The notes below the pieces were generated by a model that ran no database searches, was not told where the DNA came from, and was given only the letters and a program-made list of their open reading frames with translations. From the NCBI GenBank assembly GCA_037074705.1, contig CM073590.1, forward strand, positions 1,140,001-1,204,000: 64,000 nucleotides of DNA. Reading direction: 5' to 3'. The stretch is from Zhengitettix transpicula (lineage: Eukaryota; Arthropoda; Insecta; Orthoptera; Tetrigidae). Numbering within the stretch: position 1 is the first letter of the stretch; each line of letters begins with the position of its first letter. Below are positions 21,906-33,440 of the stretch, in pieces. The position numbers were made by a program, and so were the translations under genes.

Positions 21906-22072
21906 GGCTATGTATACCATGGTCTGACTACTCCCCTATTATAGAATAATAGATGACTGAATGGGAGATGCGGAAAAGTAGAGCAAGGTAGCCAAGGGTT
22001 AACTAAGACCCCCGGGAAGTCGGGCATATGGTAGATGTCCCACGCCCTTCCGATGGCGGAACTGAGGTGGGG
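21906..22072 (-). mobile_element. SINE-like repeat S, copy 1 (internally deleted)
   Basis: The plus strand reads GGTAGCCAAGGGTTAACTA and CCCACGCCCTTCCGATGGCGG, signature blocks of repeat S shared with about ten other places in the window. About 95 bp between the CCCCCGGG block and the GTCGGGCAT block is missing. Sense strand is minus, judged from the A-tails of other copies. Confidence 0.7.
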
Positions 22073-22391
22073 ATTTAGCATTATACGTGTATTATATTCA
22101 ACTATATGACTTTAGGTCGAAGTTCAACAACGCAGACCATACACATTTCGACAACCTCAATTGACAGAAATTGGAGAACAACACAGCATTATATGATCCA
22201 ACACATAAGTTGTATAGCCATTTAAAATAACTCTGTAATTATGAATTCCTGGACCCACGTTGTATTAAACTTTTCTTTAAATATGTAGCATGCAATCTTG
22301 AAATTTTGTTGTCGAGTTTTGTTACAAATTGTATTACATAACTCGGTAAATGAAATAACAGTCAATATTACAGGCAATCTATAATATATAT

Positions 22392-22435
<44 letters not shown>

Positions 22436-24485
22436 CGACCAATGTAATGAAAGTATTTTATAAATTATTTAACATTTGTTTTGTCAGCGTATTATTGTGG
22501 GCCAGGTTTTGTAGACAACAATCAGCATAGTACTAGATGTTATTGAACTGGTATTGGAATGTTGGAAATCGACTGTTGATCGTCTGTGGTGGTAGGCACT
22601 AAAGTATGCTGACGTAGGTTGTATGAAAACTGAAATGCCATGACCTGTTAATTAAAATCTTTTAAATTATTGGTGAAGTAAATAAGTAGTGTTATATGAG
22701 AGCTTATCTGATGATTGGTATGTACGAAATTTTCATAAAACCTAGTATAACAGTTGCGTACTGTCAGATTTCTATAGATTTGTCTTATGTTAATATTACT
22801 CACGTAAATTTTATTCAATATTCTATAATGCTTTGTTTTTATTTAATTTGGTTATAAAATTGCGGGTAACGATAACTGTTATAGGTCCGATGAAACTCGT
22901 AAGTGATCCTGAAGGTTTTAAGAATTTCAATAAAGCTGTAGTATATATGTAAAAGTTTTGTATAAAATATAACTAAATATAAGTTGGTAATAAATGTTTT
23001 TGTATTTAAAATTTCATTGATAATATTATTATCTTTACCAAATCATAATGTATCACATTAATTGACCACATCGTGGGATTCTTTGTTATATTTAAAAATT
23101 GACTATTACATTACTTTGCCGCAACGTAGTGACTTTTCTATCATTATATATATATATATATATAATGATATATATTGTAATAATTAACCGGATGAAGATT
23201 AATTAAATGAATTAATTTTTTAAAAAATTAATTAAAATTTGAATGATAGTTAGCCACACGTTGAAGACGCCAAATATGTAATAATTAATAGAGTATTTAT
23301 AATTAAATTGCCCCACGTTGATGGGTGGTCTTAATTAATAGGAATAATAAACAAAATTATTTTGTATCGTAAATTTATTGTTGATTATTACACATTATAT
23401 TCCCTGCTTTGAACGCCAAATTCCGTCAATTTAACAAACAAATATTTCAATTTTTTTTAATAATTCGTGGCGTTCTATCAAAATATAGCTTTAAAATTTT
23501 ACAATCAATTACGTTGAATTTCTCATTATCTCAGGGTCACCACTGGGTTTGATAGGAAGAACGAATACAATGAACTAAAATATTAACAATCCAAACTCAT
23601 TGAAGTTAACGGAATACAATATTAAATACAAAAGTAAAAGAAAACCAATGAAAAGAAAAATGCCAACGAAATCTGACTATACCCTTTAATTATCGTTTAC
23701 AGTCATTAATAATTGTTTTTTTTCCCTCACGACAGTGCTACTGGTACCAGTTCTGACTCTTGTATCTTGAAGTCAACACCCACTAAACAGGCCGTTATAC
23801 ACTGATTCTACTCATTAGGTTTTGAACACACGGTAGTTGATCTGGATCTCTGCTATACTGGAACCTGGGTTTTCCGACTCTCAGTTGCCGGACGTAAATC
23901 TGCTCAAAGTCTCCCTATGCGAAAATTAGTTCTGTTTGTGAAGCAAAACTTCTGCTACCAAACTGCGATTTTATGAGTCTCTCCGTCAAACTGTTTACGT
24001 GCGTTTTATGTAAACTATTATATCGCCGTTGGACTTTCTAGCTAGCCCTATTCATAATTCTGGATCCGCAGACTTTTACTGTTTCTATTTCTCTATGTGG
24101 ACCGAACTGCTATGTCCCAGTTCTTGACGCATACTTTTCCTATCGTGTCTTGTTGCTAACTGCATTCCTCTAGGCGCGCGGTCTCCAGTCTCCCATTGTT
24201 AACAAAGAAAGACCCGCTGCGATTGTTGTCTTTAAGCACCCGTTTCGCCAACAATTAAATTATTTTAAAAACAATTAAAAGCCTGTTTAATTGGAATTAC
24301 AATATATATATATATAAGATTATGATACTGACAAGCACAGGTAGCTGTTCCACACTCACCGACGTCTCATCAGTTAAATATACCAATGAATTTAGATGTC
24401 CCCTAAGATAAACGTCCAGGGGGTTTTGGTTACGTTTCCTCATGTAACAATTGTAATAAGAACGTCGCATTACATATACATATAT
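22073..24485. other. AT-rich stretch with two PBS-like motifs and a possible retroelement leader
   Basis: A (TA)n microsatellite lies at 22394-22433. On the minus strand, sequences resembling TGGCGCC-CAACGTGGGGC occur at 23329-23310 and 23272-23253, mirroring the pair at 1613-1687. The more GC-balanced stretch 23700-24260 upstream of them (minus sense) may be a decayed LTR or leader. No gag or pol coding was seen. Confidence 0.3.
22394..22433. repeat. (TA)n microsatellite
   Basis: About 20 uninterrupted TA units. Confidence 0.95.
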
Positions 24486-25289
24486 ATATTGTAACGCCTG
24501 TAATTAGGTTTAAGTTTTTCTATGTCTCGGAAGTGTTGTTTGCTGTGGTCTTGAGAATTTGAAACCGTGCACGTGGGTGGGGGTGGAGGAGATAAATATT
24601 TCCATCCAAGTAATTTCGTGTCCTGTCTCGATTGTTGGCCTCAACATGACAGAATAGTTAGCCATTGTTGACTACGGAACTGCAGCTGCGTGCTATAAGT
24701 CTTGTGACAATGGAAGAATCAGTCAACTGGCATTTCGACGAAGTTTTCTAACAATGAAAAAGTAAAAGAATGGGAGGATATAATGGAGGGGACGGAGATA
24801 AGCTTTTGAATCTGGACAGTTGTTCTGCGCTCACCACGGCTGGTGGATGTGGTTAAGAGAGGCTACGTAAAGTTGTTGTCTCTGATATAGTTCAAGGCAG
24901 AATCGTCGTGAGAAAGGGGCCACAATTTGTTAGTAAAGAGTTCACAGAATAGCACCACACAATTTAGTACGATGGCTTGCCAGCATTCAATCCTGGAGGC
25001 CGACGCCTTAGCCAGCAATCAACCCCTGAGACAACACTGCACTTAACCCGTTCTGCCGGCTGTGAGATACGGAGACGTCGGTACGAGAGCTACAGCAGGC
25101 AACACAACACAGAATAGCAGTACGCATTTGGTACGGGCGGAAGATCTCTTCTATGTAAAAACCACAGGTGCCTAAGATAAGAGTTTTCATGTTTAACTTT
25201 AATAAACTTATATAAAATTTCTTTATTGGTCAAATATTTATTTTGATTTAACGTAAAAACCCAGCCCTAAAAATGATTCTTTACAATAT
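24486..25289 (+). mobile_element. Candidate solo LTR (796 bp) with ATAT flanks
   Basis: The segment 24490-25285 begins TGTAACGCC and ends TTCTTTACA, flanked by ATAT at 24486-24489 and 25286-25289. A TATAAG box-like sequence lies near 24697 and a TTAATAAACTT poly(A)-like signal near 25200. Size and ends suit a gypsy-type LTR. Composition is more GC-balanced than the flanks. It is followed within 10 bp by a copy of repeat S. Orientation is inferred only from the poly(A)-like signal. Confidence 0.4.
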
Positions 25290-25298
25290 ATATTAAGT

Positions 25299-25498
25299 GT
25301 TACAGGCTACACGAGGATAGTCCACATGGTCTCAACTCCCCTTTAATTGCATAGGAAGGGACTTGAAAGGGAGGTAGCGAAAGTAGAGGAAGGTAGCCAA
25401 GGGTTAACTGGGGCCCACGGGCTATAGTATAAGTATCCTACCCGGCAATTCACCTAAAAGTGTTGCAGGGAAAATCCTAGTAAAACCTCCATCAGGTG
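25299..25498 (-). mobile_element. SINE-like repeat S, copy 2
   Basis: The plus strand reads CAGGCTACACGAGGATAGTCC, GGTAGCCAAGGGTTAACTGG and ATCCTACCCGGCAATTC, in the same order as the other copies. It is 5' truncated at the CATCAGGT block (sense strand minus) and has no surviving A-tail. Confidence 0.75.
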
Positions 25499-26716
25499 AA
25501 TGCTGAAACAAAATATCACTATTACTTGATGTCTCATAGAATAAAATTTTAATTATGAATTTGACGTAAAAATGTTAGATGCGGGCATTAAATTGGCATT
25601 ATAAGTAAAAGACTACTATAAAGTATTTCGGCACTTGAAAATATGTTTAACTAAGTATGACAGCAGTAGAAAATATGATAGTATTTTTTATAATTCATAA
25701 ATTACTTTTCGTGTCTGTATATTATAAATATATTTATAAAAATAATTTATTTAATTGTGGCAAAATTCTGCTTGAAGTGTAATTGTAAGATTCACCGTTA
25801 TCCGGAGTAGCTGGTTACATCTCGATAAGTCAAGAATACTAAATTTTACTTGAGTTTGCTAAAGACAATTATTTTATTTGCAAATTACCGAATGAAAAAT
25901 ATACAAAGTCTAATTGCACGCGCGCATACGTAAATCGGCTTGACATGTACTTACGTTCTCTATCACTACTTACGTACATATGAACATTTCCAGTATTCAT
26001 ACTTTGCCAAGAGTAAAAATTTTTGAATTTCAATTCAGATTATCAGTTTATCCTTAATTAATTAATGTTTACCTATATCTGTATTCCTTCATGTTAGAGT
26101 TCTCATTACCAGTGACAGATCGTGTATATGGGATTTAACATTTTAGAATCGTTTAAGAGCCGGTACACAGACCTCGGGTGTTACATCAAGACCTCGCTTT
26201 AAAATATTAATGTAGTTGCAAAACATTTTAGTGTTCATTTATTAATTACAAAGAGCAACAAAATGCAACTTCTGAAACTTTTTATGACACGTCCCATTTC
26301 ATTTGTACCATTATTATTATTATTCCACTAGGAATTCCACACACTTCGGAATACTTACATGATATAAACTAAAAAATTCAGTGTTTTGCAGAGAAGTTTA
26401 CGTTGCTGTTTATGTCGTTTGTGTGTGCGAATTAACTTCCATGTAGGAAGGGTTGTCTCCCGGGTGAGCGCTGTTATTGCATCTCTGTGGGAGACGAAGT
26501 TCATGCATCTGTTACCTTGTATACACGCTTCTGCACTCAGCCAGCCCGTTGCCTTACAATTCGTGGCGACGCTCTCAGGCCTGTTCCGAAATTACTAATA
26601 CCTAACTTTCCGTTCAGCCAATGCAGAAAAAATACAAATGCAGCCATTTATTTACAGTCTTAAAAATGTGACGAACTCTGACGGTTAACTGTGGTGAATA
26701 CATTATATGTTGTTTA
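25499..26716. other. AT-rich intergenic sequence
   Basis: No homology recognised. The open frame 26386-26598 (Cys/Arg-rich start) looks coincidental. A short (ATT)n run lies near 26311-26328. Confidence 0.3.
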
Positions 26717-27645
26717 TATGAGGGTCTGTTAATAAGTTCGTAAAGTCAATAAAAAACTGCATTATGATGGGTTCATTAATTTTTATTTCTCAACATCATT
26801 TCAATTCGACTTAATACCGTTCTGCCAGTGTTTATCCAATCATTTTAATTCAGACCCATAATTAATATTTATACAGGGCACAAATTGTTTGTTACTGCGC
26901 ATCGATAATTTTCTCTGACGCATTTATTTTATCTTAGAATGTAGAAGATTCACGGTGAAGCGGGTGTGGATTGGGGAAACACAGAGAATGTAGTCGATCT
27001 TTCACAATCGGAAACAGTCCAGTAAGCACCCGTGAATTTTCTTTATAGAAGAGTCCATCTTTCTTGGCACATGAAACCATTTTCCTTTCTTGGCTCGAAC
27101 TGTCCAATAATTACAGTCTTCATTCAATATTCTTCCGTTTTTAAATAGTTCATGTTGATAACTACTACTACAGAAAACAGTTTTTATTGTAGATTCAATC
27201 GATTTCGCAGTCTTTGAAAGCGGTTCACGTGCAGCAAGCCACTGGCTGGACTGAGGGTAGTGATACAACCATATTTCGCCAACCGTATGATATAAACGTA
27301 GAAAACCACCGAAAATGTGATAAATACCACGAAACCAGTGAATGGAACGCACGATTGCGTTTATTTTCCAGAGGCAGCAACCGCGGCATGCATGTTGTGG
27401 ATTTTTCTTGAAATATACGTTTTTATACAAAATTGAAAACTCTGAGCTATGGGATACGTCTTTGGTACTTAACATCATTTCGTGTATATTGTCGATCATT
27501 TATCGCGCAGTTAGTTCTTGTGAACTATTTTCATCACTTGTGTCAGTCCGACCTGGTTTAAAATCATTCACCCATTAATACACGGGTTTAAACGCTGGGA
27601 CAAATGAGCTATTAACTTCGCCCAGCTGCACTTTGATTTCCTTAA
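26717..27645 (-). mobile_element. mariner DNA transposon relic
   Basis: The lower end carries a mariner-like terminal sequence (TATGAGGGTCTGTTAATAAG, from 26717) with a TA at its edge. Minus-strand coding shows, in order, an HTH part reading VNDFKPGRTDTSDE (about 27570-27525), MIDNIHEMML, the segment FLRLYHTVGEIWLYHY (about 27300-27250), and KKDGLFYKENSRV (27060-27028). The matching upper terminal repeat was not found, so the copy is truncated or decayed. Confidence 0.7.
27002..27640 (-). pseudogene. mariner transposase pseudogene
   Basis: The family cuts and pastes DNA with a DD34D active site. Here the first Asp (usual DExW) is Gly (GEIW) and the second (usual HQDNA) is Glu (YKENS), so the active site is lost twice over. 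A stop lies in the HTH region before the WVNDF segment, another just before MIDNIHEMML, and a frameshift separates the GEIW part from the LFYKENS part. The 165-codon open frame at 27002-27499 covers the middle. Confidence 0.7.
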
Positions 27646-28296
27646 ATCAAATGAATGCGTTTAATCACTGCCCAAATATATTTTGAATTTCATTGTTCGA
27701 AAATAACACAAACTATTTTCTTTGACCATGGTCAAAATTAAACCGCGGGATTGATTCGGCTGAAAATTTGACTCCAGCAGAGTGCAGTTTTATTTGGCAA
27801 CGACTTAGAGACCTAGCCTCGTAAACATTAAACATTTGGCAAGAATACATTTGAATATACTTTATGTACGTAATACTTTCAGGTACCTCAAAATCATGGC
27901 AGGTCCTACATGGATAGGGTAAATTAATTTTACTCTCCAAACAAATTTCTACACTAGAATGCAAATAAAATTCAAAGGAATAGTTTATATATCCTGATGA
28001 AGCGAAGATAATGTAAAATAATAAAAATTTCTACATTGGCTTCTTTAAAAATATTCAACTATTGCAGATTGAAATGTTTGAAGTGGCTAAATGATCTTAT
28101 ACGAAAATATAAATTAAGAAAATCAGGTGTTACTGAACAAATGCTTGTAAGTTCTGAGAAAGGGATGCATGTTTTCAGGTGACATTAAAGAACACATCGG
28201 TACCAGAACGGAGGACACTCCTAGGCTTCGTTGTACACACATCGTTGTCTAGTTTATTAAGTCAATATTTGATAGATTCTTTTCTATGTTACTTTA
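27646..28296. other. AT-rich intergenic sequence
   Basis: Could include the decayed 5' part of the mariner relic, but I cannot align a terminal repeat. Nothing else recognised. Confidence 0.25.
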
Positions 28297-28372
28297 GTGT
28301 GACAAGTTCCATGAGGGTAATCCACGTGGTGCCAACTGTCCTTAGCATAGGAAGGGATTTGAAAGGGGGGAT
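28297..28372 (-). mobile_element. SINE-like repeat S, copy 3 (short fragment)
   Basis: Only the 3' (tail-proximal) about 75 bp remains: the plus strand shows CATGAGGGTAATCCACGTGG and GCATAGGAAGGGATTTGAAA. Confidence 0.75.
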
Positions 28373-29041
28373 CTCATACTGTCCCTTTAATCTGCCGTAT
28401 TTTACAAGTAAGCTTTGATAGTTTGTACTATAAGTTTTAATACGAAGATACCAGAATATGCAATGAAAGCTTGGTTTGTAAAACTATCAGCTAAAAGAAA
28501 GAAATACTATACTTTTCAAATGCATTGGGATATTGAATAAATGTTTATATTATAATTGGATATGCCAGAGGCACTATTAAAGAGAATGGAGAGGGAATAA
28601 AGGAGCGGTCTATCTGTAAGATTGTTATTCTTCGCCTGGACTGAATGAAAAGTAAGCAAATCAAATAAAACAAAATTGTATAGAATAATAATAATTTTTG
28701 GTTGGTACTCTCAGAAAAACTTATTTAAACACAATTGAAGAGCAAATGACAAAAAGGGAGTGAGATAAAATCACTCGTACTACAATCGTACTTTGATAAT
28801 AGTTTACTCTTTTACCAAACTAATTTTCTAATTGGTGAAAATATTTAAAAATAATTGTCTTTTAAGTACATGCGTCTAACCTGTTGTCTGAATATTCAAT
28901 ATTTGAATTAATTTTCTTCAAAAAAGTTTGAATTTAAATTCATACTCTTTTTGTATTTGTTCACCACTATAATGAGCTTAATTTTCAGCTTAATATTGTG
29001 AAGGATCCAGATTAAAGAGACAGTAAGAGATAACCAGTTTT
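28373..29041. other. AT-rich intergenic sequence
   Basis: No feature recognised. Confidence 0.3.
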
Positions 29042-29107
29042 AAATCCATTCCTATGATATTAAAGAAGAGTTGCCACCACGTGGATTACCCTCATGCAGC
29101 GTGTCAC
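29042..29107 (+). mobile_element. SINE-like repeat S, copy 4 (short fragment)
   Basis: TTGCCACCACGTGGATTACC and CTCATGCAG identify the tail-proximal end of repeat S in plus orientation; it is 5' truncated and lacks an A-tail. Confidence 0.7.
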
Positions 29108-31093
29108 TCTAACATCGATTATAAAATAAATTAGTTTACATCATCCTATTAATGCATGAGACTTCGAATGAGTTACAACATTCTACATAGACTAAGAAAC
29201 ATTTAGCGAAAATTAATCGTCATGTGATCTGGAACTAGGCAAATAAATTCGTCATATAAACCATAGTCAGTAGGCTAAAATCATTTTATTTATAAAACTC
29301 TAAATTCTGGATTTGAAATTCCAACAAAAATTATTTTAAAATGTTGGCTGTTAATATACATACAAGAGGCCCAGCGATCAATTTAGTCCTCTGATTTTTA
29401 TTCTGCATTTTAATGCCCATCGTGGAATAATTCAGCCACTCGAGTTCATTTTTATGCAGGCAGCAAAAATGTATTTCTTACCCACTCAGCGTAGCCAATA
29501 TGGGAACATTTCATTAACATAATTGCTGCGTTTAAATTTAACGGTTATATTTGTCAAATTGGGGGCATCTGTACAATTGTTGGTGCAATTATACTTAATA
29601 TTTGTATAAATATATACTGGAAATGCTTCAATTATATATGTAGGAAAAAGGAATAAAACTAGGCATAAGGCTAAATTGTATAACATGAATTGTATTGAAA
29701 AGTGACATATTTGATATTAATTATAATTATGCAAAGGTTATTGAGCACACTTGTGTCAAATTAATTACGTACGCTGCGTCATAACAAATTAAGTAACTTC
29801 TCTAAGATCAATTTACATGAATCTGAGGAAAAATTTATATATTTACATATAATGTTATCGGAAATACAACGTACTTTTTCCAAGAATGTTTCCCGCTAGC
29901 CTTCTGCCGACTTGTTCAGTAGAACAACCTTATAATGTATCTTTTAGAGATATTGCGAATTGATGAGAAAAATAGACAGCCAATTTTCATAATATAATCA
30001 CGCTTTATAATACTTAACTTAAAAAAAATTATTTAACGACATACTCATAATTTTGAAACGGATCAATTGTAATTCTTCAGAAAAAAATAACAAATTGAAC
30101 ACAAATATTAAATTGTTTTAAATGATTTATTAATCTATTCGAAAAAATTGAAATTTAAAATTTACAAATTTGGAAAAATATTCAAAATTGAATATTAAAT
30201 CATTCTAAATATTATTTATAGGGCATAAAAAACGTTTACAGTTTAATTAATTGTTTCAATAGAAACTTTGTAATTAATAAGTTTACATCTGAGTCTCAAG
30301 TTATCACTTCCGGTGTGTTTTCTTGCGTCGCTGCCAGCTGATACGCGCGATTCACCTCTACTCGCCGTAGGTGTTTAACCTCTATGAATAATTTAATATT
30401 GTTTCCCATATACACTATTGTAGCCTATCTGTCTCCCACCCCGAACACTATTATAACATAGTGTGTGCCAATTCTGTCATGTTTACAATTTTACGTCACA
30501 CACAAGCACACAGTGTACTTGATAGCTTCTACGACGCACCTCCTCCGAATTTTGTTTGTTTAATACTGGTTTGGAAATTGACTAACCAATTGGAGACGAA
30601 TATTTGAATTAGAACTTTCCTTGTATATTGTCGATTGGTCTATCTAACTAACGGCGCAGTTTCATTAAAAATTATTTAACAGTAAAAACTAATAAAACAG
30701 ATATTACAATTTAGTATTAAAATTATCCCTCACATCCAACTAAATATTTAACATTTAATAAAAATAAACATTATAAAGTCGGTACAATTTTAATTACGTC
30801 AATATTATAAAGTATATTCGAACTAAAATACTATCGTTTCCATAATTTTATCTAATTTATAACCAAATATTTTAAAATAATTAATAATCTAAACCTAATC
30901 CAATCATTTTTACCAAATAGTACATTATTTTCAATGAATTATATATATATTTAATTCATTTAATATTTTCGAAATGTATTTCTTCTGTCACAATATATAT
31001 TACTCAATCGGAAAATCGAAGCGAACAGAAACTCCGTCAATCCGTATTAAAAAAATTTAATTTCAACGTATACCAATTATAAAATTGTTCAAT
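29108..31093. other. AT-rich intergenic sequence
   Basis: No coding similarity. A somewhat GC-richer piece at 30290-30560 has no recognised feature. Confidence 0.3.
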
Positions 31094-31369
31094 TTAGCAG
31101 GCTGCACACGGTCAATATAGAAATGTCTATATTTTGTGTCAATTCACTATCAATAATTTTACAACCACACACAGTCAATATATTTATCAATATTTTCGTC
31201 AATATTTCCGCCCCTTTTCATTTTTTCTGTTCACTGTGTCTGTCCGTGTGATTTTTAATTGTCAATCCTAATTAAATTATAGTTGTGTATTCTTTCATAA
31301 GTTACGAATAATAAGATAAAAGCTTATTTAGCTTTCCTACTTACTCTCTGGACAGGACGTAATGTTGTA

Positions 31370-31620
31370 TGAATGAAAATGATGACTTCAATTGTTTTCG
31401 AATGTATAGGGGTACATTTGATAAATTATTATCTATGGTTGAACCTCTCTTAAAGCGTCAGGATACGACCATGTGTCGCATAGTCGTATCCTGACGCTTT
31501 AAGCTGTGACGAAATCTCGCAACTGGCAGGACCTTCGAGGAACTCAAGTTTTCTGCGTTGTTGGGACCACGAACTATCAACTATGTCGTTATACAGACTT
31601 TCTCTTCGACAAAATTTTCT
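31370..31620 (+). pseudogene. PIF/Harbinger transposase, N-terminal piece
   Basis: The frame reads ENDDFNCFRMYRGTFDKLLS, MVEPLLKRQDTTM (the usual family pattern of EKQDT before SIPPSERL), then after a stop-bearing insert LATGRTFEELKFSALLGPRT followed by INYVV, which is the family's RFLATG-SF-L-F-IG-STI segment. The bases between TTM and LATGR (about 31476-31520), where SERLAVTLR should be encoded, are replaced by the right arm of a perfect palindrome. Confidence 0.7.
31449..31503. repeat. Perfect inverted repeat, 21-bp arms with 13-nt loop
   Basis: Arms 31449-31469 and 31483-31503 are exact reverse complements (left arm CTTAAAGCGTCAGGATACGA plus C); loop 31470-31482. The left arm is ordinary transposase coding sequence (LKRQDT); the right arm is an inverted copy of it replacing the next conserved block. 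Confidence 0.95.
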
Positions 31621-31774
31621 GAAACCCTACCCAGAAATAAATATTGACCCAGCTAATCGTATACTGTCCTCCACTCGAGTGAATGTTGAAAATTCCTTCG
31701 GAATATTAACGACCAGGTTTGGAATGTTCCAGAAATCCATAAATCTTGATCCACAAAAGGCTATAATTATATAA
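31583..31774 (+). pseudogene. PIF/Harbinger transposase, C-terminal piece
   Basis: The open frame contains NFLKPYPEINIDPANRILSS followed by TRVNVENSFGILTTRFGMFQ and LDPQKAIII. This is the C-terminal part of HARBI1-type transposases, where LKPYP, R--VEN-FG-L--RF and the P-KA helix are conserved. The Glu of VENSFG is the third catalytic residue of the DDE set and is present. The first two Asp regions are missing, so the protein could not work. The usual CVLHN motif is not readable. Confidence 0.7.
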
Positions 31775-32581
31775 CTTCACAGATATTTGAATATAAAAGT
31801 TATTAAATTACTTCATTTATCGACTGGAAGCTGTGAACTTCCAAAAATTTATGTGCATTATATTATGTCCATTCTGTGGGGACGTACCATGTATAGATTA
31901 TGGGCTGCTCTTGAACCGTTTACAGGCTACAGCCTTTTTCAGTTCCTTTCTGTAATTGACTCCCAAATAATAATTTTCTTACCGAGGTCTTTCGTGGTTG
32001 CTTCTGGTTTCAGAAAGCAGTTCTACCATTGCTTTTGACGTTTTTTATTTTTATAAGACGCAAGACGAGAATCCCACATTACTAAACAATCGTAAACTAA
32101 TTCGAGTAAAGTTATTGTTGCTCCACCAGTGATATCATACTCCCTCTTCCTCCAACCCACCATATTGTATACTTTGTCTCTTTCTACTCAGTCCGTGACG
32201 TTAACTTCATTTAGCGTGTAGAAAAACCATATAATGTATATTAATTTCTATATTGAAAATATACCTGCATTTTTTAAATATAATTATTCAAATGTTTGTA
32301 ATTTAGCAAAGAACATTCCTCATTTTATCCGGAAGGCTTAGTCGGACCAATGGCGTGACCATAGGGTAAGATTAACTTTTTTCCTAATATGTAATGACTT
32401 CACAAATTGTAAAAACCCACAGTAAATCTCTGCCTAAACTGAATATTGATGAAAATATTTATGCACGACCGCACACAGTCAATATATTGATCAATATTTA
32501 AGCCACTCCCCAATATTGATCAATAAAAATCTAAAAATTTGAATCCTTTTAAACATTCCTCAGATTCTTCAATCCACTCCA

Positions 32582-32627
32582 CACACGGTCAATATATGGA
32601 TCAATATATAGACCGTGTGCGGCCAGC
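32582..32627. repeat. Terminal hairpin of the PIF/Harbinger relic
   Basis: CACACGGTCAATATA and TATATAGACCGTGTG face each other around a short loop, so the right end of the element can fold on itself as well as pair with the left end. Confidence 0.8.
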
Positions 32628-32630
32628 GTA

Positions 32631-33440
32631 AAATTATTTACTTATAGGTGGGAATATTATTTACAGAGTTTAAATGACAGTAGTATGTAAACAAATAAAA
32701 AATTAATATTTAATAGTGATAAAATATGAAAATAATTAATAATTAATCAATTAACTGTAGGAAACCAAAATAATTTACTCTTCATCTCAAGTCCATTGGT
32801 GGGGTGATCATTAACTAATCTATATTTAAATTACCCTACTCGGGAAACTTAGGACCCAGGTAATGCGATACTTGGTAAAAACAATTTTTTAACGATTCGG
32901 AGGATGTAGATGTCGCTTTCTTGTTGTGGTCGGTGTGGTGATGCAACAGGATGCTGGGCGCAGCATCGTTCAGAGGAGAGTCGTTGGATAAGGGCCGCAG
33001 AGTCTATGTTCGCTATTGTTTCTAATATTTTCTTTACATAATATTAATAAACAATTATTTTTAAACCATTGTCTAAGATTCTAATCTATACTTTTACATT
33101 ACATTTGATATACTCAATGTCAGTGGGTGATTTTATGCTCTCCTGTCTGCGGTCGAGAGTTAATAACATTTTTAATAATTATTATTTCGTTTGTCGGAAA
33201 TAGGCCCGCAGGCAAATTCCTAGTGGCAAATGATCCTCTAACAATACGAAGACAGGCACAAATCGCTCCAAAATACTCTGTAGGATCAAATTAGTGTAGA
33301 TCTTGTTTACATTCTCTCGATCTAAAATGAAGCTCACCTTCGACATATTCTACTACTTTCACTAAGCACCGAATATTATTTCCTCATTCTCACTAGTAAA
33401 ACTTGTTTCCACCAATTCTTATACGTTAACTACCTCTTTA
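32631..33440. other. Intergenic sequence
   Basis: No recognised feature. Confidence 0.3.

Larger units (their letters stand above)
31097..32627 (+). mobile_element. PIF/Harbinger DNA transposon relic (about 1.5 kb)
   Basis: Terminal inverted repeats of about 23 bp with three mismatches: left GCAGGCTGCACACGGTCAAT from 31097, right end the complement of GCTGGCCGCACACGGTCTAT at 32627. Flanking triplets are TTA (left) and GTA (right), an imperfect version of the TWA duplication of this superfamily. Subterminal copies of CACAC(G/A)GTCAATAT lie at about 31105, 31160, 32472 and 32582, likely transposase-binding repeats. Inside are two transposase pieces (see 31370-31620 and 31583-31774) with a deletion between them. 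Non-autonomous and dead. Confidence 0.65.

Noticed and set aside
22394..22433. TA repeat as a functional element
   Set aside because: Ordinary microsatellite, as is the AT tract at 39445-39486.
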